The notes under the pieces: generated by a model
What the model was told of the DNA's origin: nothing
What the model saw: the letters and a program-made list of their open reading frames with translations, nothing else
Databases searched by the model: none
NCBI RefSeq assembly: GCF_002232035.1
Contig: NZ_NKXR01000003.1
Location: 142,863-206,862 of the forward strand
Direction of reading: 5' to 3'
Length of the DNA stretch: 64,000 nucleotides
From: Collinsella sp. TF06-26
GTDB lineage: Bacteria > Actinomycetota > Coriobacteriia > Coriobacteriales > Coriobacteriaceae
Made by a program: the position numbers and the translations under genes
Shown: positions 57,423 to 64,000 of the stretch, piece by piece
Layout of the letters: each line of letters opens with the position of its first letter
How positions within the stretch are numbered: the first letter of the stretch is position 1

Positions 57423-58148
57423 CTACGCAACGTCCCAGGGCTGGAGCTCGCCGCCCAGGCGAACGATGCAGTCGTAGAGCACGGTGTGGCGCTCGGCCGG
57501 GTTGGCATCCCGATGAAAATGCCCGTAGTACCAGCGCTTGTAGTCCAAGCGATCTTCCAGCTCGTCGAAAAATGCCGTAAGCCGATCGACAGCTGGATAA
57601 TTCCAGCCAGGTGCCGGATAGAGCGTGGGCGAGAGCATGCGCGTGGAGCAGGTGTGGGTGATCACGTAGTCGACCTTCCAGCCCACGCTATCGAGCTTTG
57701 CCCGCGCCTCCTCAAAGTTGCGCTCGCCCGGCAGCTCCTGCGGCCACCAGCTGGAATACGGGATGCGGTATTCCTTGTCCACACTCGTGGCGCCGCCCAT
57801 GGTAAAGATCGTCGACCCACCGAGCTCAAAAACCTCGCCGCGCGTCAGGCGCCGTATAGGCGAGGTGTCCGACAGGCGTTGCGTCAGTCCACCGTGCCAC
57901 AACTCCAGGGGGCGCTCCGCCCAATGGTCGTAGCGTTCGTGGTTGCCGTCGACGAACAGCACGGTATAGGGGCGCGACTCCAGCCAGGCGATATCGGCGC
58001 ATTCCTCGGCAGAAAAATCCCACGGAAAGCCAAAGTCTCCCGCGATAATCAGATAGTCGTCGCTCGTCAGACTATCCCCAAGCTCCCAGTCGCGGAGCTT
58101 TTGCATGTCGATGCCACCGTGGACATCACCCGTCACATAAACCGTCAT
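57423..58148 (-). CDS. Metallophosphoesterase 1
   Basis: A 241-residue calcineurin-like phosphoesterase. Metal motifs in order: VTGDVHG (5-11, D and H), AGDFGFPW (GD), DGNHERYDHW (GNHE) at about 69, VITHTCS (H) and GHFHRD (GHxH). It is closely similar in layout to metallophosphoesterase 3 (58793-59548), with the same MGGATS/MGGAAS and WWPQE/WWPEE motifs, so the two arose by duplication. Cytoplasmic; substrate unknown. Its start overlaps the stop of the gene upstream by four bases (ATGA). It is the last of three such genes in one operon. Confidence 0.92.
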   Translation of the reverse strand: MTVYVTGDVHGGIDMQKLRDWELGDSLTSDDYLIIAGDFGFPWDFSAEECADIAWLESRPYTVLFVDGNHERYDHWAERPLELWHGGLTQRLSDTSPIRRLTRGEVFELGGSTIFTMGGATSVDKEYRIPYSSWWPQELPGERNFEEARAKLDSVGWKVDYVITHTCSTRMLSPTLYPAPGWNYPAVDRLTAFFDELEDRLDYKRWYYGHFHRDANPAERHTVLYDCIVRLGGELQPWDVA

Positions 58149-58783
58149 CGGATCACCACTTCCCTCTTATAGGCTTCGAGATCGTGCTCGATCTGCTCGT
58201 CGCCCGTGGCGTTGACCCACCACGGCCACTTAACGCAACACACCGGCTCGTCTACCTGTGCAAACCACGACTTGAGCTCCTCCAGGCTCACCGGGGCGTA
58301 GCCGTTGGCGTCCACGCCCACGTCGTAGCGCAGCAGCCCCTGCCGAAGGTTGAACTTGTTATACGCGTCGCCACAGCTGTGGATATGCCCGTGCAAATGC
58401 CAGCCGCCGTGCGACATACCCTGCCAGTCGACCATGGGATAGTGGCTCAGCACGATTTTCTGACGGTCGATCTTGAGCACGCAAATGGGCGGCTCGACGA
58501 TAAAAGCATCCGCCACCGCAGGCTGCGTCCAGTCTTTATCGTGGTTGCCGGGCAGCAGATGGATGCGCTTGCATGCAATGCTTTTGCGCAGCTCGTAGGC
58601 ATCTTGGACCGTCATCTTAAAGCTGAAGTCACCCAAAATGTAAAGCTCGTCATCCGCAGCGACCTTGCTATTAATGCTAGCGACCATGGCGTCGTTCATC
58701 TGCCCAACAGTCGACCAAGGCCTGTCGGCGAGCCGCAGCATGTTCTCGTGCCCAAAGTGGGTATCGCTGGTAAACCAGATCAT
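58145..58783 (-). CDS. Metallophosphoesterase 2
   Basis: A 212-residue phosphoesterase of a different, phage-like subgroup: FTSDTHFGHENML (4-16), LGDFSFKM (GD), LPGNHDKDW (GNHD), LSHYPMVDW (H) and HLHGHIHSCG (GHxH). The SDTHFGHxN start is typical of small phosphoesterases often found in phages and next to nucleotide-processing genes. A C-terminal extension (FAQVDEPVCCVKWPWWVN) is not part of the core. It begins nine bases after the stop of phosphoesterase 3 and overlaps phosphoesterase 1 by four bases. Confidence 0.92.
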   Translation of the reverse strand: MIWFTSDTHFGHENMLRLADRPWSTVGQMNDAMVASINSKVAADDELYILGDFSFKMTVQDAYELRKSIACKRIHLLPGNHDKDWTQPAVADAFIVEPPICVLKIDRQKIVLSHYPMVDWQGMSHGGWHLHGHIHSCGDAYNKFNLRQGLLRYDVGVDANGYAPVSLEELKSWFAQVDEPVCCVKWPWWVNATGDEQIEHDLEAYKREVVIR

Positions 58784-58792
58784 GGGGACCTC

Positions 58793-59548
58793 CTAACGCT
58801 CTTGCTCAAAATAGTCACTCGCCGTCTCATCCTGCCCATCGGCACATCGCGCTTCGATCGGCACGATATCTTGGTAGATAAGGCGATGCTTGTCATCGCG
58901 CCATTCATCGTCATGGTAATGGCCAAAGAACCAGGTGCGGTAGTCGAGCCGCCCGTCGAGCTCGCCCAAAAAGGCCTGCAGCGAATCGTCGTAGAACTCG
59001 CGATTGCACTCCATGCACAGCTCGTCAGCCAAATCGACCGGCGCCTCGTGCGTCACAACATAGTCGACCTTCCAGCCCGCGCGATCGAGCGAGGCGCGAC
59101 AGTGTTTGATCTCGCGCTCACTCGGCATCTCCTCGGGCCACCACGTCTTTCCCTCCTGACGCCACTGTTTGTCATGGCTCGCGGCGCCACCCATGGCGAG
59201 CACCGTGGTCCCCGTGATGTCGAACACCTCGCCGCGCATCAGGTGCAGCACGTGCGGGCGAACCTCGTGAACGAGGCCCCCGTTCCACTCACGCATTGGC
59301 AGCCCCGCCAGCAGATGATGGTTCTCGTGATTGCCGTCGACAAAACACGTGGTCCAGGGCTTGGACTCAAACCAGTCGAGCCAGTATTTGTCGGTGTTCG
59401 AGCCGCTCCATATAAAGCCAAAGTCGCCGGCAACGATGACAACGTCATCGCGCGTCAGCGTTCGACCCAATGGCCAAACGCGCGACGAGAAGCGACTCGC
59501 CCCATACTCGGCAACACCGTGAACGTCTCCGGTAACGAAAATAGACAT
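58793..59548 (-). CDS. Metallophosphoesterase 3
   Basis: A 251-residue paralogue of phosphoesterase 1. Motifs: FVTGDVHGVAEYG, VAGDFGFIW, FVDGNHENHHLL, VVTHEAP and FFGHYHDDEW, with MGGAASHDKQWR in the middle. The first gene of the three-gene operon; GGAGGTG stands seven bases before the ATG at 59548. Proteins of this kind are often encoded in gut actinobacteria and Firmicutes as predicted phosphohydrolases; targets are unknown. Confidence 0.92.
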   Translation of the reverse strand: MSIFVTGDVHGVAEYGASRFSSRVWPLGRTLTRDDVVIVAGDFGFIWSGSNTDKYWLDWFESKPWTTCFVDGNHENHHLLAGLPMREWNGGLVHEVRPHVLHLMRGEVFDITGTTVLAMGGAASHDKQWRQEGKTWWPEEMPSEREIKHCRASLDRAGWKVDYVVTHEAPVDLADELCMECNREFYDDSLQAFLGELDGRLDYRTWFFGHYHDDEWRDDKHRLIYQDIVPIEARCADGQDETASDYFEQER

Positions 59549-59676
59549 CAAACAACACCTCCGTGCTGTGCGACTCTGGACAAATCAATGGAAGAAATTG
59601 CAGGCCGGGCCGGCATCTGTATCCCTTAGGGCTTACCCTTCGTTCTTCCATCCAAACGGATCAAACACCCAAAAAA

Positions 59677-60042
59677 CTAGATCGAGCACACTGTTGGCGG
59701 GCAGCATGTTGGGCAGGGCGTCTTGCCTCGCTTGAGTGCAGCCGCTAATGGTACGCTTGTTTTAATGGCGTTTTGAGGAAGGCTTTTGCACCCCGTAGAA
59801 CGGTGGTAAATCTTGCCGTTCTTAGTGACGATTACCTTGATTTTTGAGGTATCCACACTGCGGGGCTCGATGGGCGCAGCCAGCTCTTGACGAGCTGGCG
59901 CTGTTTTCCAAGGCTTGCCTCTCGAAAAACCAAAATCGCAGAATCGATTGATATAGCTGTCGAAACATCCATCGAACAGCAACCCCGTTGCCAGACCCGC
60001 CATGAATCCGCAGGCGATCGCGGCCTCTCCTCTTATTTGCAT
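59677..60042 (-). CDS. Small membrane-anchored protein with HxxxC...PCxxC motif
   Basis: A 121-residue protein. An N-terminal hydrophobic stretch (about 8-24, AIACGFMAGLATGLLFDG) may anchor it. The C-terminal 50 residues (VIVTKNGKIYHRSTGCKSLP, LAAALKRGKTPCPTCCP) match a small domain known from the ends of secreted nucleases and other exported proteins: a strand with YHxxxC, a helix, then PCxxC, probably binding a metal through His and three Cys. The ATG at 60042 has AAGGAGG upstream. It lies between the surface-protein gene and the phosphoesterase operon on the same strand. Confidence 0.75.
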   Translation of the reverse strand: MQIRGEAAIACGFMAGLATGLLFDGCFDSYINRFCDFGFSRGKPWKTAPARQELAAPIEPRSVDTSKIKVIVTKNGKIYHRSTGCKSLPQNAIKTSVPLAAALKRGKTPCPTCCPPTVCSI

Positions 60043-60138
60043 ATATCCCTCCTTAATCAATCTTGAAGAAAAAGGCGGCGCGCGCCGTAGAGCCCATGCC
60101 CCTGCGGTGCGCGCCAAAAACAGCGCGCTTCCCTGTCC

Positions 60139-63100
60139 CTAACGGATCAGCTGGCGGCGCTTATCGGACAGGAATACGCCGGCGGCCACCAGGACCGTGC
60201 CGCCGATCACGAAGGTCTCACCCAGCAGCTCGGACGCATCGCCCGTGGCGGGCATCGCCGTCTGCCAAGTCGTGGCCTCGGTCTTTGCCTCCGCATGCTT
60301 GGCCTGGTACGTCACTTGCGTGACGGGCTGGGTCTGCTCGCCGTTTCCGCGGTCGGCGGCCTCTTGGCGAGCGATCTCGGCGTTAAGCTCGGCAATAGCC
60401 TGGTCGAGCTCGACCTTGGCGGCGGTGTAGTTGGCGAGCGCCTCCAAGTATGCCGGCGCCACGGCATCCGTCGCAGCCACGGCGTCATCGAGTTCGGCCT
60501 TGGCGGTCGCGGCACGCTCGGCGGCATCGTGGGCCGCAGCGATCTTGGCGTTAAGTACCTCGTCCGCATCGTCAGTGCTGCCGTTGACAATGGCTTCGGC
60601 AATATTGATTCTGCGCAGGCGGGCAACCGCGGCGGCAGAGGCGTCGCGCGCGACAGTCGCATCCACCACGGCATCGTCAGCCTCCACCACGTCATACTCG
60701 GCATCGCTCACGGCCATCGCCGCTGCATCGAGCGCGGCATCGGCAGTCGCTTTGTCCCCAGTGGCCTTGGCAAGTGCTGCGGCGGCATTCTTAAGCTGAG
60801 AGGCGCGGGCGGCAGCTGCATCAGATTTTGCCTGAGCCGTTGCCACGACGGCGTCGGCATCGCTTGCAGCCCGCTGCGCCATATCGAGCTCCACCTGAGT
60901 GGCAGCAGCATCGATGCCTGCCTGATCGGCATCGCCTTGGGTGGCAAGAAGTTCGGCCTCCGCCTCGCGCTGATTGGCACGCGCGCTTTCGAGTGCAGAC
61001 GACGCCGCATCAAACGCACGCTGAGCAGCGGCGATATCGGCTGAGTACGCCGCTAGCTCATCCTGGGCCGCGGCAAGTGCATCCCGTTTGTCGCCAACAC
61101 CGGCACGAGCGGCGTCCAGTGCGCGCTTGGCAGCAGCCACCTTGCCCTTGGCAATGTCGAGCTCGCCAGACTTGGCGGCCACGGCGTCCTGCGCTGCCGC
61201 AACAGCGGCGTTGGCAGCGCTCAAATCGGCGCGGGCATCGCTGACGGCACGCGCGGCGGCGTCAGCTGCAGCCTGCTTTTGCGCCACGGCAGCCTGGGCC
61301 TCCGAGGCCTTGGTTGCCGCGACATCAACATTAGCGGCAGCGCGCTCAACCTGGGTTTGCTTTGCTGCAACGGCCTGCGATGCTGCACTCACCTTGCTGC
61401 CGGCATCGTCGGCAACGCCCTGCGCCACAGCAAGCTCCTTGCGTGCCGCATCCACGCCCTGCTCGGGATTTGCCAACGAGTCACACCACGCATTCAACGC
61501 AGCCTCATACTCTGCAACCGTCATCGGATTGAGGTTATACGGCTTATACCATTGACCAGAATATACAAATGTTTGCGCCTGTGTACTCCCGTACAGCGTC
61601 CCTCGCGTGCAAACGCCCATGCCCGTCACGGTGTAATCGGGGTTGATCACGTTGATGTAATGTCCGACCGAAGGGTTAGGTCCACCGTGCAGTGCGGCGT
61701 AGTTATCAATCTGGGAGCTATGCGCTGTATAGAAATCGTAAGCGGCCTTTCCCGTAAGGCCCGACGCGCCCAGCGAGGCGGCGGCAGCATCAAAGATGGC
61801 CTTCTCCTGATCGACCCACTGCTTAAACGGATTGCTTCCGTAGTTCCACGCCACATTCTCGCCCACGTTAAACTGCTGAGCGTGCGCGACCTTCGTATCG
61901 GAGAAGTTCGCGTCGGCGATGGCGGTCGCCATCATGGCATATGTCACCTTGAGCTCGCCTAGGCCAACGCTTGCGCGATACTCGTTGCACGCTTTGAGCC
62001 ACACAACCGCCTGCTTCATATTGGTCAGGCTCGTCGCGTCGACTTCCTCGCCCACCTTGTTGTAGCCAGCGAGTTTGCAGTTGAGGATGATATCCGCCGC
62101 ATCGTCGGCACCCACACTCTTAAAGAATGCGATGGCACCCTGGCGGTAGTTCTCCGCCGATGCATTCGCCGTTGCCTGAGCGGCATCGAGCTTTGCCTGG
62201 GCCTGAGCCACAGCCTGGTCGGCCTGCTGCTTTTGGGCCTTCGCCTGATCGAGCGCCTTGTCGGCAGCGTCTTTCTCGTCCTTGGCCGCCGAAAGCTTGG
62301 CCTGGGCATCGGCCAGCTCCGTGAGCGCACTGGCATGATCGGTCTTGGCCTGGTCAAGAGCGGCGTCGGCAGCGGTCTTGGCAGCAGCGGCGGCATCCAG
62401 CTTTGACTGGGCATCGGCAGCGGCCTGCTGCTGATCGGCAACTGCCTGCTGAGCAGTCTGAACCTCGCCCTCGGCGGCGGCAACGTCCTGCTCTGCGGCA
62501 GCAAGCTCGCTCTCGCACTTCGACTGCGCGGCCTTGGCGGCCGTCAGCGCTTCGGACGCAGCAGCCACCTTTGCCTTGGCGGCCTCGTACTCCGGGCCCG
62601 CGGCGCCCTGCTCGGCTCGATCCAGATCGGCCTTGGCCGCGTCATAGCTCGTCTGCGCGGCATCCACGTCCGCATCTGCCGCGGCCTTTGCCTGCTGAGC
62701 TGCCGAAAGCTTGCCCTGCGCGTCCTGCTGCTTGGCAGCGGCGGCAGTGGCAGCGTCTTGAGCATCCGAGAGCTTGGCCTGCGCATCAACGACCTGCTGC
62801 TTCGCCTGTTCCAGGTCACTCGCAGCCTGCCCTGCGGCAGCCTGGGCGGCAGCTACAGCCTCGGGCGTAGCATCGGATGCAGCAGCCTGTGCGGCCTCAA
62901 GCGCAGACTGGGCATCACGGGATGCCCTCTGGGCAGCAGTCAGGGCTTCATCCTTGTCCGCCAGCTCCTTCTTGGCAGCATCGAGCGCAGCCTGAGCGTC
63001 CTCAAACGCCTTGACATCCTGATCGGCCTTGTCCTGCGCAGCGCCCAGCTGCTTTTCCAGCTCGGCCGAAGCAGCGGAGGCCGCGCTATCGCTCGCACCG

Positions 63101-63489
63101 CGGGCCGCGTCATAGGCGCCCCGCGCCTGCTGCTGGTTGACGGCGGCAGCATCGTAGGGAGCGGCAGCCGCTTCCAGATCGGCCTTGGCGGTAGCAGCTT
63201 TAGCGCGCGCCGCATCAACTGCAGCCTGCAGGTCGGCGACCTTTTGCGCTGCAGACACGGCACCCGCGCCAGTACCGGCGGCCGCAGTACTCGTCAGCGG
63301 CGACATCACCGCAGCCGTTGCACCCGTGGCGCCAACGCCATCCGCATCCTGTGCCACCGCGACCAGGGGCGACAGCATCGAGCCGCCCGTCATGGCAATC
63401 GTCGCCGCAGCAACCGTCACCACGCGTCCAGCCGCCTTGGCCTTACCCAAAGCCTTGCCGTCCATGTCCTTGTTCATATTCTTGCTCAT
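60139..63489 (-). CDS. Large surface protein: coiled coil - CAP/SCP domain - coiled coil - sortase signal
   Basis: A 1116-residue exported protein. The signal peptide (VVTVAAATIAMTGGSMLSPLVAVAQ) ends near residue 50. About 75-475 is an Ala/Gln/Asp-rich coiled coil with near-repeats (AQAKLDAA, AQAALDAAKKEL). A CAP/SCP domain follows at about 490-690 (KACNEYRASVGLGEL, HAQQFNVGENVAWNYG, GHYINVINPDYTVTGMG). A second coiled coil reaches about 1060. The C-terminus has MPATGD (1079-1084), a variant of LPxTG, then a hydrophobic helix and KRR. It should be sortase-anchored and rod-like, exposing the SCP domain midway. GGAAGGA precedes the ATG at 63489. Confidence 0.9.
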   Translation of the reverse strand: MSKNMNKDMDGKALGKAKAAGRVVTVAAATIAMTGGSMLSPLVAVAQDADGVGATGATAAVMSPLTSTAAAGTGAGAVSAAQKVADLQAAVDAARAKAATAKADLEAAAAPYDAAAVNQQQARGAYDAARGASDSAASAASAELEKQLGAAQDKADQDVKAFEDAQAALDAAKKELADKDEALTAAQRASRDAQSALEAAQAAASDATPEAVAAAQAAAGQAASDLEQAKQQVVDAQAKLSDAQDAATAAAAKQQDAQGKLSAAQQAKAAADADVDAAQTSYDAAKADLDRAEQGAAGPEYEAAKAKVAAASEALTAAKAAQSKCESELAAAEQDVAAAEGEVQTAQQAVADQQQAAADAQSKLDAAAAAKTAADAALDQAKTDHASALTELADAQAKLSAAKDEKDAADKALDQAKAQKQQADQAVAQAQAKLDAAQATANASAENYRQGAIAFFKSVGADDAADIILNCKLAGYNKVGEEVDATSLTNMKQAVVWLKACNEYRASVGLGELKVTYAMMATAIADANFSDTKVAHAQQFNVGENVAWNYGSNPFKQWVDQEKAIFDAAAASLGASGLTGKAAYDFYTAHSSQIDNYAALHGGPNPSVGHYINVINPDYTVTGMGVCTRGTLYGSTQAQTFVYSGQWYKPYNLNPMTVAEYEAALNAWCDSLANPEQGVDAARKELAVAQGVADDAGSKVSAASQAVAAKQTQVERAAANVDVAATKASEAQAAVAQKQAAADAAARAVSDARADLSAANAAVAAAQDAVAAKSGELDIAKGKVAAAKRALDAARAGVGDKRDALAAAQDELAAYSADIAAAQRAFDAASSALESARANQREAEAELLATQGDADQAGIDAAATQVELDMAQRAASDADAVVATAQAKSDAAAARASQLKNAAAALAKATGDKATADAALDAAAMAVSDAEYDVVEADDAVVDATVARDASAAAVARLRRINIAEAIVNGSTDDADEVLNAKIAAAHDAAERAATAKAELDDAVAATDAVAPAYLEALANYTAAKVELDQAIAELNAEIARQEAADRGNGEQTQPVTQVTYQAKHAEAKTEATTWQTAMPATGDASELLGETFVIGGTVLVAAGVFLSDKRRQLIR

Positions 63490-63550
63490 TGTCGATTCCT
63501 TCCCACGGTGAGCCGTTGTTTGACACAGATAGTCGATCCAACTTGCCCCA

Positions 63551-63856
63551 TTAAAAAGAGGTGATAACGGGGTAATTAAATTGAGCGATTTGAATCGCGG
63601 CGAACCTGGCATTCAACTCATAGTTCCGCTCGCGCTCAATCTCATCCAAATACTCGAGATCTTCGCCACTTGGCGCCTCTTCACCTAGGCATACAGGCCA
63701 GTTCTCTGTGCGAGAACGGTCAGTACGGCCATAAATGGTCTCGAGATTAATGAAATCGATATTGCCGTTGTTAAAGGAGAAATTGCTGGTGCTCATGCTC
63801 AAGTCCCGTCCACATAAACTCAAATTGCTGTGCTTGGCCTCTTTTAGAGACCCCAT
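63551..63856 (-). CDS. Possible small protein, 101 aa (or 81 aa)
   Basis: I do not recognise it. The frame may start at 63856 or at an inner ATG at 63796 (MSTSNFSFNNGN). It reads like protein in its second half (LEYLDEIERERNYELNARFAAIQIAQFNY) and is acidic, with no export signal. No good ribosome binding site precedes either start, but a near-consensus promoter lies just upstream (63875-63903). It ends 61 bases before the surface-protein gene and might be co-transcribed with it. Confidence 0.4.
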   Translation of the reverse strand: MGSLKEAKHSNLSLCGRDLSMSTSNFSFNNGNIDFINLETIYGRTDRSRTENWPVCLGEEAPSGEDLEYLDEIERERNYELNARFAAIQIAQFNYPVITSF

Positions 63857-63874
63857 CTCATACGCTATGACTGT

Positions 63875-63903
63875 AGTATATGCGCTCTGCTTGCATGTTG
63901 CAA
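63875..63903 (-). promoter_or_regulatory. Strong promoter-like sequence
   Basis: On the minus strand TTGCAA (63898-63903) and TATACT (63875-63880) are separated by 17 bases, close to the sigma-70 consensus. Transcription would begin near 63868 and could serve the small gene and the large surface-protein gene. Confidence 0.7.
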
Positions 63904-63932
63904 GAACATTTTTATTTTTCTAGCGCTTATAG

Positions 63933-64000
63933 CTAATCTGTTTCCTCTGCCTTGATTCTCATCTTCATTGCAACAGCCTCAGGACTCAGCGCAACGCGTT
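63933..64000 (-). CDS. C-terminal end of a gene running in from the right edge
   Basis: On the minus strand the last bases of the window encode RVALSPEAVAMKMRIKAEETD followed by TAG at 63933-63935 (21 residues plus a stop, written here as seen). The composition is protein-like and the other two frames stop at once. The rest of the gene lies outside the window, so no family can be given. Confidence 0.5.
   Translation of the reverse strand, partial: RVALSPEAVAMKMRIKAEETD

Noticed and set aside
60295..63564. Several plus-strand open frames opposite the large surface protein
   Set aside because: They are by-products of its Ala-rich repetitive coding sequence; none has a start signal or a domain.

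Overview
The window looks like a gut actinobacterium of the class Coriobacteriia, most probably Collinsella or a close relative. The evidence is a GC-rich sequence (except for some AT-rich intergenic stretches), strong AAAGGAG-type ribosome binding sites, a mannose-family PTS operon carrying yajC, a long hibernation factor, HypA/HypB next to Tat genes, and many house-keeping genes of Gram-positive type. No rRNA, tRNA, CRISPR array, prophage or transposase gene was found.

Layout. 1-1.2 kb: a secreted-protein gene broken by a TAG codon, then an unknown small gene. 1.2-11.4 kb: an amino-sugar (probably GalNAc/GlcNAc) locus: YhcH protein, a remnant of a second nagA, a LacC-like kinase, an aldose-epimerase-like protein, flavodoxin, nagA, agaS, a GntR/UTRA regulator, and a five-gene PTS operon (IIA-YajC-IIB-IIC-IID). 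The same CTGGTAGTAACCA site lies in front of agaS and of the PTS operon. 12-21 kb: DUF2975-like/HTH pair, SurA-like membrane protein, isocitrate dehydrogenase, HEAT protein, a beta-hydroxyacid dehydrogenase with a His/Cys-rich tail, DegV, Hpf and a solute-binding lipoprotein with a long leader. 21-31 kb: nuclease-like protein, comFC, ricT, holB, tmk, zinc-ribbon membrane protein and a type IA topoisomerase. 31-42 kb: hypB-hypA-tatC-tatA, STAS protein, aminotransferase, NhaA, PPase, ROK glucokinase, GntR regulator and manA. 42-57 kb: pcrA, uppP, uspA, a two-component system, purH, DUF2207 membrane protein, GluQ and a TacA/TacT-type toxin-antitoxin pair. 57-64 kb: three metallophosphoesterases and a 1116-residue sortase-type surface protein in which a CAP/SCP domain sits between two coiled coils.

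The sugar genes fit together: PTS import phosphorylates the amino sugar, NagA deacetylates it, AgaS deaminates/isomerises it, and the LacC-like kinase makes the bisphosphate; no aldolase is seen here. Hyp and Tat genes together suggest maturation and export of a nickel hydrogenase encoded elsewhere.

The most unusual content is non-coding. (1) Long hairpins begin within about 20 bases of the stop codons of manA, pcrA, uspA and purH; the manA and pcrA copies share a nearly identical 70-base core in the same orientation relative to their genes, while their 30-base arms differ but stay self-complementary. (2) Three 220-230 bp intergenic elements have shared inverted ends and a hairpin with compensatory base changes. 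(3) A scattered family of palindromes carries the word AGGGAC/GTCCC. These three families are the best candidates for undescribed systems.
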